Shown in pieces: positions 35,036-46,639 of a DNA stretch of 64,000 nucleotides (positions are counted from its first letter, which is position 1; each line of letters opens with the position of its first letter). The DNA comes from Antedon mediterranea. Taxonomy: Eukaryota > Echinodermata > Crinoidea > Comatulida > Antedonidae. Location: the NCBI RefSeq assembly GCF_964355755.1, contig NC_092676.1, forward strand, positions 25,464,288 through 25,528,287, read 5' to 3'. The notes under the pieces were generated by a model. It saw only the letters and a list, made by a program, of their open reading frames with translations, was not told the origin of the DNA and ran no database searches. Made by a program: the position numbers and the translations under genes.

Positions 35036-36717
35036 TAGTTTACTCTGGGTTTTTTTTTAATATTTACTTTTTTTTAAATATATATATTTTAAACCGTTTA
35101 AATCATCTTTTGGTTTGACCAAACACTAAAAATATCTTCTGCAGTGTTTTATTATCATTTACATTTAAAGTCGTTTCGCCCCTGTAATTGATAAACTAAC
35201 AAGGCGGTGGTCCGGTATTTTCTGCTGGCCTAGCTACGCTAGGCCTAACCCTCTAATCTAATTAATATCTAATAAAAACAATTGGAAACACACAAAAATA
35301 TAATATTAAATTCTTCCTACTTTAATATACTATTACATACTTACTTAGAAGGGAAAATGACATTATTATAAAGCTAGGCCTGTGCAGCGTTTCTTCTCCA
35401 CCGTCACACGTCGTTCGTTTCCACGTGTAAAGTACTCTCACCGGGCGGTTAATTCCGTTCCGTCGGTTCTCTTGCCTTGCCAGCAGTTTCCTAATTATGG
35501 GCGGCCTTTGTCGTCATAATACAAATACTCAAAAAATCAGATAGGAAATCAAATCCAAAAGATTTCATTATCAAAAACAAAGATAAATACATGAGAATTG
35601 GATACAGTACAAAATCTTTATTGGGATTCAAATACTACAGTATATACATCTTGGCAACTAATGAATGGAAGCCCTTTTTAAAAGACGACTATATAGCCCT
35701 ACTAAATACCCTAATACTGACTTTGATCACACTGACAAAAATCATACTATAGAAAAATAGTATTAATTGACCAGGAGGAGGCATAATCCAAAATAGACTG
35801 TTCAATAATGTATTACCCTCTTTCTAAATGAAGAAGGAAAACGTGTTTTGTGTGTCAAATTATTAAATTACTCCATCATATAAGCTATTAATTGAATAAA
35901 CACAGGTAGTGAATACAATTTGCATAACTTTACATAAATGAATAATTAAAGAGACTAACTAAACCTTTAAGCCCTGCTATTCGCCACTTTTTGTCATACA
36001 TCAGCGTTACTCAGAAATACCAATGCTGAATAATTTAATTTTTGTTATTCTTAAGGAATCCCATAATTCAATCATAGTAACTATCTAATTGGAGATTAAG
36101 TACAAGTGTCCTGTTTAAACAAATTATTTACACTGTTCATTTCAAAATCTATCGTACATAATGTACACATTTTCCTGAGTTTTGTATTTACTCTATGTAC
36201 ACTTAAATCCTGGAGAATACTCATAAAAAATGAAACAAAAGTTAAGAATTTAATTTTTAAAAAGAATTATGGTTGGAAATAAAATTTCTTAGTCATAAGA
36301 CATCTGTATCGAAATTAAAAACTCATTTGATTCACAAATATAAAAAAGTAAAACATGTTTTAAAATGAAAATGATTGTCTCCTGGGAGATTTCATCTGAC
36401 TTTATAGTATACATTTACGTGTGTTCTGTTACGAACTACTGTATTGAAAAGAAATCATAAAAATAGCAAAAAATCAAAGCGTTGAAAAAGGTTACAAGAT
36501 TTTTGGAGAAATGGGCTGAAAGTATTGATAGTGTGTGTGAACACTAACTGATTTCATTTAAATACATACAGCTATTTTCTCAATACTGGAAATGCTCCCA
36601 AAACCAGATTTTTCTAAAAATTTAGGTCTGATATTCTTTTTTTTACAATTAAAAACACAACAGAAACACCACACATTCCAGAAATGATTGGAAGAGTTGT
36701 AACATTTATAATAGTTA

Positions 36718-36883
36718 AGCTCTGTTTACACTATCAAACTTTTATGTGACAACAAAAATATGATGTGCCCATATATGGACATGATGATGTCATATCACTA
36801 CCATATTTGGGCATATCACTACCATATTTGGGCACATCACACAATTTTCTGTCAAACTAGTTTGATAGTGTAGACAGAGCTTT
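36718..36883. mobile_element. MITE family A, copy 7, in USP 3' UTR
   Basis: Full ends (AGCTCTGTTTACACTATCAA / TAGTGTAGACAGAGCTTTA). The inner 'taccatatttgggca' is duplicated, which makes this copy longer than the others. Confidence 0.8.
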
Positions 36884-36956
36884 ATAAAAGTGCTTAAAAA
36901 CAAACTTATACCCGACCTTTTGAGTCTTCAGGATCCAGCCTAAACATTGCAGGTAT

Positions 36957-37043
36957 ACAGTAGACCCCTATTAAGGGGACACCTTTGGGACCCAACAAAG
37001 TGTCCCCTTATAGAACTGTCCCAAAGAAGGAGTTCTACTGTAA
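36957..37043. mobile_element. short MITE with TACAGTAGA ends
   Basis: Left 'tacagtagacccctattaag', right 'aaggagttctactgtaa'; inner 'aaggggacacctttgggacc' and 'agtgtccccttatag' are also inverted. About 87 bp, 67 bases beyond the USP stop codon. Confidence 0.6.
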
Positions 37044-37109
37044 TATCATAATCTCTGTACTTTAATGTCCAAGTTGCTGTTTACAGGTCAAAGTTCACTT
37101 TGGCGATCA

Positions 37110-40100
37110 TCATAACGTTATTCTTCTTGATCGTCTTTTTTGAGGTTGAGCTTCACTTTTGCCTTCTACACTTCGGTTTAACGTACGCTTCGTGTAGAAC
37201 ATTATGTACGCCTGACAGGAAGTGATGTCATCAGCAGAGCATAGTTCAAGGCGTGAATCATTACAATTTACCCAAAAGCCTAAAGAAGTAAATGATTGAA
37301 AGTTAAATATACTTATATTATAAACAAGTGATGATTTTTATGCAGTGTTTGAACTTCATATCTGGTGTTCTAAAATTTCCATTCCATTTAAATTAAACGG
37401 TTCCATCACTATTATATAACTTACCCCCTGCACTGTTATAACAGTATGATGTATAATGGCCTGATCCAAATCTGAAAAAAAAAATTCTTAAAATCAGCTA
37501 TCCAATCGTAATCATTACATTTTTAGAAATGTAATCTGCATAAATTACTAATGATTTTTAACCACCACAAGAGTAACAAAAGTGTTAAAAAAAATAACAT
37601 AAATGTTTATATTTCTTTTTCATAAAAGAATTTCAAACACAAGGTTTTATTATTGTACTAATATTGTCAATCTTCAAGAAGAACTTCTGTTGTTATTTTA
37701 TGATGATGATGGACAAATAAAGCATTTCAGTATTCAGTATTCAGTATTTCAAGTTACTTACCCTCTCCCATGATGCATTACTACCGCTGTGAGGTCATAC
37801 ATGAAGTCTTCAGTGGTCAGGTCTGTGTCTTCATCAGCACTTAGGTAACAGAAAGGCCGCAAGTTTAAATCTTGTGAAAAGTCAACATGAACGTTGATTT
37901 TCTCTCTGTGATTCCGTCCTGACCATCTGTGTAAAAAAGTTAAATTTTAATTAAGTGTCAAAGTTCAACTAAACGATACATTCTGCTGTGTGAATGTGCT
38001 AAGTAATAAGTCTTTTTATTGAGTTCTGTTAACAGTCAACTCAGACTCTTTTAAGCTCTGTCTACACTATCAAACTAGTTTGACCAAAAATGGTGGTGAT
38101 ATGCCCAATTATGTTAGTAATATGACATCATAATGGTTATATATGGGCACATCACATGAACAAATTTAGTACATTTTTAGGCACAAATTTTATTCCAAAC
38201 CTGAATCTCTTCAAGTGTAGTCGTAGAATCTTTGGCGGTTTTCTTATCAGTAACCGTTTTGTAGCTTCCGTACGGATAACTGCCTTGCTGCTTCTCCTTC
38301 TCCTGTTACAAGTGTCGCAAGAGTATACCGCCCCCAATTGTTCAATTTCTGTGAACTTTGTCAGCATTTCTGTTATATGACAACTTTCCTCTGATAAGCT
38401 GGTTCGGGACTGACTAAATTGATACCTGGACAAATTATTATTAATTGATTAAATTTTATGTGTCAAATATCAAATCAAATTTATTTTATTCATCATCGTT
38501 ATCAAAATATAAAGAAAAACCAGGTCGATAAAGTGATGAAAATGAAACACATAAAGCGATGAAAAGATCTTGATAAAAGTGTAACCTTAAATTTACAAGA
38601 AAATAGAAATAGAAAAGTCAAATCATACTGATAAAAATTTTAAATAAATAAACTTAGCTACCTAAAATGAGTATTGTGAGCTAACTTATAAATATAAAAA
38701 GTGCAGTTACAGAAAATACTGAAATGGAGAATACTGTAAAACCAGAAACTTTCGTGTCCATTAAACTTTCGCGAATTTCGTGAATGATTGAAATTTGCGA
38801 AAGTTTCATGCCACGAATAAGTACTGTAGGCATACTACTGTATACAATAGCTTATGCATTAGCGTCTTTATAACACAAACGTCGCGCATACGCAATATTG
38901 TTACAGTATTTACTTGTACTTTATTTTTCAAATTCGCGAAAGTTTTATGTCGCGAAAATGGCCCATGTAACTAATTAGTTTCATGTCGCGAAAGTTTCTG
39001 GTTTTACAGTAATAAAAACAAGTAATAAAAAAAAGTCTTACCGTTCTGGAAACTCGAGTGATAAATCCCAGAAGGGTTCAAAGGTGTTTGACTTGTGATT
39101 ACATTTACGACAGTTGACCTGACTAACCAACTGTCCTTCAAAACTCTCTGGAATGATTTCCTGAACTGGACATAACGAATCGCCCATTTTCACCAATGGT
39201 GGACTCAGAACATACTTCAACTCAGAATGAACTTTGTCCAATACTTCACTGTAATAAAAAATATGCTGGTATTAAGCTACACTATCAAACTTTATGTGAC
39301 AACACAATTCGATATGCCTATATATGGACATGATGATGTCATATCACTACCATATTTGGGCACATCACACTTTTGTCAAACTAGTTTGATAGTGTAGACA
39401 GAGCTTAAGATGATGGTGTAATGTATTATTCTTTGTTAAACATTTGTATAATATACAGTTGACAAGAAAACTGAGAAAATACAGATTAGGTTCAATCCGA
39501 ACAAGAATCCAATTTGTTAAGAGCTTTGATCAGTCTGGTAAGGTGCTATATAAACACATCAAATATATTAAGAGGAGTACTAAAGGTCAAAACCACATTA
39601 CCCATATACTATGATGTGCCACTTGTTTCAATTGTCCCTTACCATAAAAATTCCTGAGCATCTTGTTGAGAGTATCCCTTAAAGCTTGGTATTAACCGCC
39701 ACACTGAACTCAGGAAACCATGTGGGGAGACAATGGCCCATTTCCCTGACCACATCACACGAAATAATAAATGAAATTCATAATACAGTGGCCTAGAAAA
39801 AAAAAAGATGAAGGTAATGAAAGCTAGCAAAAAGAAAATTACAAACATAATTCATTATCTGTAAGAATTTTAAAAAAATAATTAAATTATCAGAATTAAA
39901 ATAGGTAAATTTTCAATACTCACATGTTGTTCCTCACTGACCTTGGATCTTTGTATTTGGACGGGTCAACGGCCTCATTTGACCCTCCACTAAGACCAAA
40001 CTTTACTTGACTGTGTTCTTTTCTGCCAGATTTTGGAGTTGTGATTTCCTACATGAAGCAAAATAGTTCATTAAATTACCCTAACCAAAATTCTTCATTT

Positions 40101-41866
40101 TATCATCTTCATATATAAAATGTTATGCTATTATGAACACACAAGAAATACAGGAACTTTGACCTCATAAACTTTGACCTCATAAATGTAAATATTAAGC
40201 AAGTACACTACTAACTTACATTGAATGCTTCAACTGTTGTCTGTCTATAGAATTCTCTTGTGAGTTTTGTCCCTGATTTTATATTTTTTTCTAATGAGCT
40301 ATCTCCTATATCAAGAAACGATTCCCTGAAAAAACTAAGGTACCTGAAACAAAACAAGAGTAAACAATATGGTTATTACAACAATGTTTAGAAGAGAGTT
40401 TCCAGTGTTGTATTTATTCAAATCGTCCATTATAAAGCGCTTTCAGCAGTTAGTTCAACAATACTGTTTGACATGTTGGCCAAATGTAAAGAAAATGAAA
40501 CTATTAAATAATATTTTTTAAAACATACCCTAAAACCTGCAGAATAGAATTCATATAACACGTGTTCCCAAGGTTACGGAGGCCAGTGACCCCAGGAGTC
40601 AAACTTGTCCACTTCCTCTTTGCAGATGGAGAGTCATTTGTGTTACTCTCTGCTTTTCTTTTCTGCGGTGTTACAACTCCCTCCGCGATATCTTCGAGTT
40701 TTGATCTCGACACTTTTTGTTGCTGAACCCTGGACTTTGGTTTTGGTGTTCTCTTTCCGGTTTCTTTATCACCGTGGACGTCATGCTTCCACGCCAGGAA
40801 GGTCTTACTTAAGAGGGTTAGTCGACGATGTACGAGGGCAGTGTAACCTTTGTCTTTTAGTATTGAGTTGTGACATCTGTCAATGAATGTTAAAAGAAAA
40901 TAATATTAATTTTATCTTAATAAATGTGTCTCTGTGATCCAGACGTTAATAATTTGACTTCAAATTACTCTTCATTCAGAGTCTGTTGGGCAATAGACTA
41001 ACTTTGATATTTATAGAATACTTACTGTCTATTGCTAGTGTCCCCACTGTCCAGGGAAAGAGATCGTAACCGTCTACCACTCCGTGTTGTTCGCTCGTCA
41101 AACTTTTGTTTTGCTATAGCTTCTAACGTGGACCTCAAAAGTTTAATGTCACCGGTTACGTTGTCATTCAAAACGTAATCATCACAAATGTAACTACAAA
41201 AATAAAAATATAATTTAATCAATAATTGATTTTTAGGCAAAATTATCTATGACATTTCTCTTTGATATTGCCTAGTTGGCTATATACCCTTTTACTATTT
41301 TACTGTATTTCTATGGGTATTTACCAAAATACATATTTATCGTTAACTTCAATGGCTACTGGATGTTTAGACTCCTCATAATGTCTAACCGCATGCTCTT
41401 CATTGTACCTTCCACATGCTACATGAGAACAACTCAAACAAGCCTAAAAATGAAGACATATTTTTTCATTCATCTTTTTATTTCGGAATACCATGATGAC
41501 ATAATATATCCATAGCAACAAAAAAAAAGTTTAATCTAAGAAATCATTTATAGATTACAGATAACTGGAACACATATTAAAAATACAAATAGCAATAGCA
41601 CAACATTAGGAGCTTTATAAATTCAGAATATTATTATGGTTTTCTGGTTTGGATTCATTTGGGTTTTGAAGGGTAAAGTTTCGAGGGAGCTGCTTGATGC
41701 ATCCATGAGAAATCATTTGGTGATATGGGTACTGAATACGAGTAGGCCTATTTTTTACCCAGACACTTTCTGTTGTACCACAACGATCGCAAAGCCATTT
41801 CTGTGGATTCAGGATTGAGTGATTTTGTGCCAGTCGTAGCTTGCTGACATGTTTGCAACGATCCAT
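37110..41866 (-). CDS. USP49/USP44-like: ubiquitin-specific protease, USP44/USP49 type, twelve coding exons
   Basis: A cysteine deubiquitinase; the vertebrate pair USP44/USP49 acts on histone H2B and mitotic or splicing substrates. Exons: 41759-41866, 41325-41443, 41026-41193, 40529-40876, 40220-40343, 39924-40048, 39643-39792, 39042-39248, 38201-38425, 37762-37926, 37425-37471, 37110-37279. All phases close: 651 residues (human 688-712). The N-terminus [20 protein letters not shown] and the CxxC/HVACGR pattern form the UBP zinc finger, followed by DDYVLNDN and a basic linker. The catalytic Cys box [13 protein letters not shown] has Cys at about 238. RVMWSGKW and [10 protein letters not shown] follow, then zinc-binding CRKC and CDTC. 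The His box is [11 protein letters not shown] (His about 585) and the last acidic site VNCNDSR (Asp about 603). No lesion was seen. Whether it is pro-orthologous to both vertebrate genes needs a tree. Confidence 0.95.
38053..38160. mobile_element. MITE family A, copy 8 (right end lost)
   Basis: Left end AAGCTCTGTCTACACTATCA and core 'tatatgggcacatcacatg'; the right inverted repeat is missing. It is 40 bases from the donor of USP exon 9. Confidence 0.65.
38732..39011. mobile_element. 280-bp MITE with perfect 23-bp inverted ends (mariner-like)
   Basis: 38732-38754 and 38989-39011 are exact inverted repeats starting TACTGTAAAACCAGAAAC. The outermost TA can be read as a TA target duplication, the Tc1/mariner habit. 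The interior repeats 'cgcgaaagttt' in both orientations. It lies in the intron between USP exons 8 and 9. Confidence 0.85.
39272..39406. mobile_element. MITE family A, copy 9
   Basis: Left end shortened ('taagctacactatcaaac'), right end intact ('agtttgatagtgtagacaga'). It starts 24 bases from the first base of USP exon 8, just outside the acceptor tract. Confidence 0.75.
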
Positions 41867-43260
41867 GCCACAAGCAACATGAAAATTACTTCTGAAAAAT
41901 ATACAAAAACAAACATATTTCATATAAATTTGGCAGTATTATTATAAACAATAAATAAGTAGATGTAGAATGGTCTAGTTAGTTAGGCCTACCCAAGGGC
42001 CCTATTTAGCTAGGCCTACCTAGGCTAGCCATTCTCTCTCCTCCCCCGTTGGACTCCCCGATTAAAACCACACAGACCGACAGCAGTCTAGCTAGTGTAG
42101 TTTGTGGTGTAGTGTAGGGCTAGGCTCAACACAGCGTGTTGTGTGGCGTACATTTTATAATAGGCCTAGATTAATATTGCAATCATGGCACGTTACTTGC
42201 CAGTGTTTTAATACAATGTTTATAGGATCTATTTATTATTAATAAGTTGTATCCTAAATAACAATTCACCTACTAACAAGTTGAAACGTATAAAACTAGG
42301 GATAAAAAGAGAGGCGCACAACAATCATCAAACTCTCTACTAAAAAACAAAACAGAGGGATTTATTCTCACCTTTTTTTTTAGACAGCGCCACCATTCAT
42401 AACGTGAAGTTTTTTTCCCATAAAAGAGGACGGTTGTCACAAAATAATAATATTTCGATTGTCATCTTGTTCTCCAAAACCTCTATTATTCCATACACAT
42501 GCAACGAAATATTACACAACAAGTATTCTTTTTTTTAAGTATTACTGTATCAATATGTGTAAAGGAAATTATTATTAACAAATTATCCTATCACTTTTAT
42601 TCCAAAAGTTAGTAAATTTAGGCTGAAATTGAAACCCATATATATATTTTAGATTATCTTTCCATTAGGCCTAACTCTGTAAATAGAATGAATGTTTAAG
42701 GAAGTGTGAAACGTTTAACTAGTTTTGAAAACCTTCGGGAAGTTGTTTACAAATTTATTTTCACTTTGAACATCAGGTGCGTAGGGTATACAGGAAGGAA
42801 ACGAATAACACATCATTCATTGCCACTGACTTAAACAATAAAAGGCCAAATGTATAAACTGTCTACTAAAGCTAACGAATACACACGGAACTTCTTTCCC
42901 GTTCAAGAAAATAAGGTAGGCCTATTAAGTAGAAAATTACATAATATATAAATCCATTGATTGACTTGAAAAACATTGATATTTGCCATTGAGTGTCCTG
43001 CCGCTGAAGCCGCAAAATTCAAGGTATAAATCGTAAATCTGTGAATCATCCTTCTATAATCCCCACCCCTTTCTGTCCCTTCCTCTTCACCCCCTCCCCC
43101 AGATTAAAATCACTTAAAGCGATTTAATTTTCTTACGATAGGCCTACGAAATATTAGAATTCCTAGGACTAATTAAAACATAACAAAAAACAGAGAAGAT
43201 ACACAGAATAAACAAAAACTATGTATACAAGTTATTTTTAAAATATTTGTGATCTTACAG
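41867..43260. other. intergenic between divergent USP and B-box/NHL genes
   Basis: Holds the USP 5' UTR and promoter (minus) and the upstream part of the B-box gene (plus). An 'atcttacag' acceptor-like sequence ends right before the ATG at 43261, so a 5' exon may exist. I looked for a RING exon (paired CxxC motifs) on the plus strand and found none. Confidence 0.4.
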
Positions 43261-45016
43261 ATGTCCAGTCAACAAGACGTACAAGATAGATGCCTAGACC
43301 ATCAAGACAACTCCTTGGAATCGTTTTGTGTAACTTGCACCAAAAGTGCATGTAAGAAATGTGAGCATTTTGTAAGTTGTTATGCAAACCATGTTACCAG
43401 GCCAATGATAGATGCAGTAGATGATTTTAACAAACAAGTAAATGATGTCCTCGTATCAGCAGAAGATATCAAACAGGAATTAGAAGCTACATATGATTCA
43501 ATGATTAATGATAAAGGGGAGTTTGAATCGCATGTAAAATACATCAAGAAGATTATTGAAAGTCATACAGAAGCTATTATTGAAACTGTTAGAGAAGAAA
43601 GCAATAAGCTATTGCTGGATCTTGAAAATGTATGTAAGCAAAAAAATGAAGCCACTGGAAACCAAGTAAAAGAGCTAGAACTCCAGCCAGCAATCGCAAA
43701 TACAACATTTGAAGAAATCCGTTACAAGATTTATTAACAAACCAGACAATACTAACACACTTGACAATTACAAGTTGAATATCACTGAAATTAAACAATG
43801 CATCAAGGAAATGAGTAGCAGATATTTATCCTATATGAAAAAGGTTAAACCGAACTTTATAATGAACCCAGAGTTACAGGATGCCATTGCGAAAGGCCTT
43901 GGTAAAATTACAAGTATTGACGTCATCGATGAAGAAGATTAATATATTACTGTAACCATGGGACAGCCATTTATAGTAAAGGTAGAGAGTCTGGATAAAA
44001 GTGATCCATGTAAATTAGCTGCTACACTGACAACTCCATCGGGTAAACACGTTGCTACTGATGCCATTGAATACATGGGAGATGCGAAATTTAGAATAAA
44101 AGCCCGATGTGATGACGAGGAAGGTGACTGGAAGATGGAGATTAACGCTGGATCAGGACCTGCTGTCAAAGGATCACCAGTAAACATCAAAGTAGAACCA
44201 GTAGGACTTATAAAAACCACTGATAACATCGCAGCACTCAAACTACACGACAAGGACGAGTATGTCACAGATGTAGAATTAGATACAGATGGTTGTATGT
44301 TAGTATCAAGTTATAGTAAAGAGTTATTGAAGTTTAACCAATCAGGTGAACATGTCGGCGATATACAAGTGTCAGAGAATGCTAAGATCAACAGAATGCA
44401 TAGACTGGATGATGGTTGTGTTCTGTACAGTGATACACTCAAAAAGAGTGTCGTAATGTGTAATAATAAATTTGAAGAAATCTCTCAATATGGGAAAGAA
44501 ATATTGAAAAGTCCTAAAGGCTTAACGGTAAACAATGAAACACGAGTTCTGTACGTCGCAGACATCGAGGCACACAGTGTTTTTAATTTCAATATTGACG
44601 ATTTTAACCTTCTGGGTAAGATAGGTTCAAAAGGTAGTGAAGAAGGACAACTGTATATTCCACAAGATGTCACCCTAATAAGGGAAGGTAATTTAATGAT
44701 TACTGAGTCTGGTAATAATAGAATACAACTGTTTGATGCAAATGGTACGTATTTAGAAACACTTGTTGGTCCGGGCGAAAAAGATGGGAAAGTCGTGGGT
44801 CCTTTGTGTATAGTAATGGACACGGATGAAAATATAATACTATCCAGTGCTCATAAACTACAATTATTTGATAAAAATGGTGTTTTTGTCAAACGAATAG
44901 ATGATAAAGATGATGGAATCAAATTCCCATGCGGCATTACAATAATCTCTAATAGACCAAGAAGATTGGCAATTGCAAACTTAGGAGAAAATAATGTTAA
45001 AATATTTAATTATTAA
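43261..45016 (+). pseudogene. TRIM-like B-box / coiled-coil / filamin / NHL gene, no RING, two frame lesions
   Basis: Three consecutive blocks form one TRIM2/3/71-type protein. Block 1 (43261-43737) has a B-box2 (RCLDHQDNSLESFCVTC then CKKCEHFVSC, His) and a coiled coil. Block 2 (about 43690-43942, frame +1) continues the coil (QQSQIQHLKKSVTRFINK). Block 3 (43958-45016, 352 residues) has a filamin-type repeat (GQPFIVKVES to VNIKVEP) and about five NHL repeats ending in NLGENNVKIFNY. A one-base shift near 43680-43700 and an in-frame TAA at 43940-43942 break the frame. No RING exon lies upstream. It could be a pseudogene, a locus with two sequencing errors, or a filamin-NHL protein started at the ATG at 43958. 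TRIM-NHL proteins bind RNA or act as ubiquitin ligases; ligase activity is unlikely without a RING. Confidence 0.8.
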
Positions 45017-46383
45017 ACAGTATCTTGCTTACTAAATAATTGTAAACACAACTCGAATGATCTTCAAGGGGAATATTCTGTAATCATAGAAAACAATGAT
45101 ACAGAAGAAAATAACAATTACACTGTAAGATAGCAAATCCCCTTTGAACTTATCCAATGATAAACTATAGTATTTATGGTGTTGGGGATTTTTTAGAAAA
45201 TTTTCAAAAGATTAAGTGTTTCTTTCTGCTAATGTGTAGGTTTATTTATGTGCCGCAATTAATATTAATTGCACTCAAAATCATATTGACAATCTACTGT
45301 ACATACTTGAACCCAATGATAAATATTTATTTCTAATTTTTATATCTTTATTTGTTGTTCTAGATATTTGTATTTGTATATAGGCCTAGATTGAGTGCTG
45401 TTTTATTAGGATCGCGTGAATAAACACTGCACATTGCAATACAGAAACAAGTTTATTATCGGGGCAATTTGTTTTTAATTTCAATATTGACGATGGTAAA
45501 ATGTTGGGAAAATAGGTTCAAAAGGGGCAACTGTACAAGGTGTCACGTGTTTGTCAAAGCGCTGCATTATATACCGTTATAATAAAGTTGAGTATTTGTT
45601 CATTCATTTTTTTATTGTTCCACATAAAGTAAGAAAAAAAAGATCAAGAAAAAACCTGATTAAGTCTTTGTTTATGTGTGGAATCTCAAATAAGCCAATG
45701 AGGTCTTTAAGGCTGAGTTTCCAAAACACATTGGGCCTACATTGTACATGGTAACGTAGAATTGCTTTCTAAAAAAAAAAGAAGAAAAAAATCCAAACAG
45801 ATTTTATTTGATATCAATAGAATAGACAAAGTAAGATATAAATTCCATAGGAGTAAACTTATTAACTATCTAATCAATATTAATGGATTAAATATTTTTG
45901 TATTTTTGTTTTAATGTTATATCCTTAATTTGTTTTGTATATCACCGACATAAAAAAAAAACGCTTGCATTAAATGATCACGTGAATAAACACTGCAATA
46001 ACACCAGAGGATGTTGTTAATTCGCTTTTTATTTCTATAATGTTAATATATATTTTAATTATAAACATAAGCGCCTATAGTTATTTAAAGTGAGTCAAAT
46101 GATACAATGTTAAACTTGTTTGTATTTTGTTTGTCTTCATTATTTTACACACTCCAAAATATGGTTGTATTATTATTGATAATGCCTTTCTGTTATGACT
46201 TATGTTATTCGGTGAAATGATATTCACCATGTTGATTGTAGGCAGACAATAAATAATATATCGATACGATTATTATTACTTTTTAGGCCCTATACTAAAA
46301 AAAAAGTCAAACGTTAAAAAATTAATTGTATTTTATGACACTTAAGTCTCATTTATATTATTGTAGCAAATTACTTTGATGTC
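45017..46383. other. non-coding 3' flank, left copy of segmental duplication
   Basis: No gene. This stretch recurs nearly unchanged at 60241-61604. Shared short insertions and poly-A runs show the relation. Nothing else was recognised. Confidence 0.6.
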
Positions 46384-46620
46384 CTATATTATCTTTTTCT
46401 TCTTTCGAAAGAATGATAACTTTGTTTTCCTTTATATGTCCGATAAACTCTCTTTTAATTCACTAATTTGAATGTCTAAATCTGTTTTTGTACGGGATAA
46501 CGCCGATTCAAGTTCTTTCGTCGTAGGTTCAAGATTTCGTATTTTTTCGGTAGAGTTTTGTATGTATGTGTGGCCTTGTTCGTTATGTTTAATAATCTCT
46601 ACTTTAAATTTTAAATGTTA
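46384..46620 (-). pseudogene. relic of a RING/coiled-coil gene tail, copy 1
   Basis: A minus-strand frame reads NEQGHTYIQNSTEKIRNLE, then TTKELESALSRTKTDLDIQ and ISELKESLSDI, a coiled coil like that of the genes at 51199-52099 and 52658-53785. After one in-frame stop the same frame continues RKTKLSFFRKKKKII to a TAG at 46384-46386. The basic FR(K)n end mirrors the FRRR tail of the two RING genes. RING and start are absent; the upstream part is replaced by LINE sequence. Confidence 0.55.
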
Positions 46621-46639
46621 AAATGTTTTAATTACTAAA

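Larger units (their letters stand above)
31776..35047. mobile_element. 3.3-kb inverted-repeat element rich in TTGCGCAA
   Basis: The outer ends are CAGAGTAAACTA (31776-31787) and its exact complement (35036-35047). On the right the inverted repeat continues into 'tgttatgcgcgatttgaac' and 'gatttgcgcaa'. The left has the same sequence after an insertion of about 43 bases. Inside is a partly duplicated body: a copy at 31831-33960 interrupted by the Helitron-like element, a second at 33977-34850 and a third right end to 35035. About 34 copies of the self-complementary octamer TTGCGCAA occur. No protein is encoded. It probably lies in the first intron of GCAT or between GCAT and the USP gene. Confidence 0.65.
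35048..37109 (-). other. 3' UTR of the USP gene and possible GCAT upstream region
   Basis: From the USP stop (37110) leftwards no frame is supported. AATAAA on the minus strand at 35617-35622 would give a 3' UTR of about 1.5 kb. A GC-richer patch at 35380-35520 contains a donor-like 'ccgcccggtgagagt' on the minus strand and could be a GCAT promoter with a non-coding first exon. This is inference only. Confidence 0.35.

Noticed and set aside
31776-35047. Short frames rich in LRNLKLRK / CAISNCA repeats in the TTGCGCAA element
   Set aside because: They arise from translating the palindromic repeats and shift with each repeat; no protein family fits.
44485-44823. Minus-strand frame of 112 residues opposite the NHL repeats, recurring at 57205 and 59753
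   Set aside because: Mirror of the NHL coding strand; it recurs only because the NHL fragment is duplicated.
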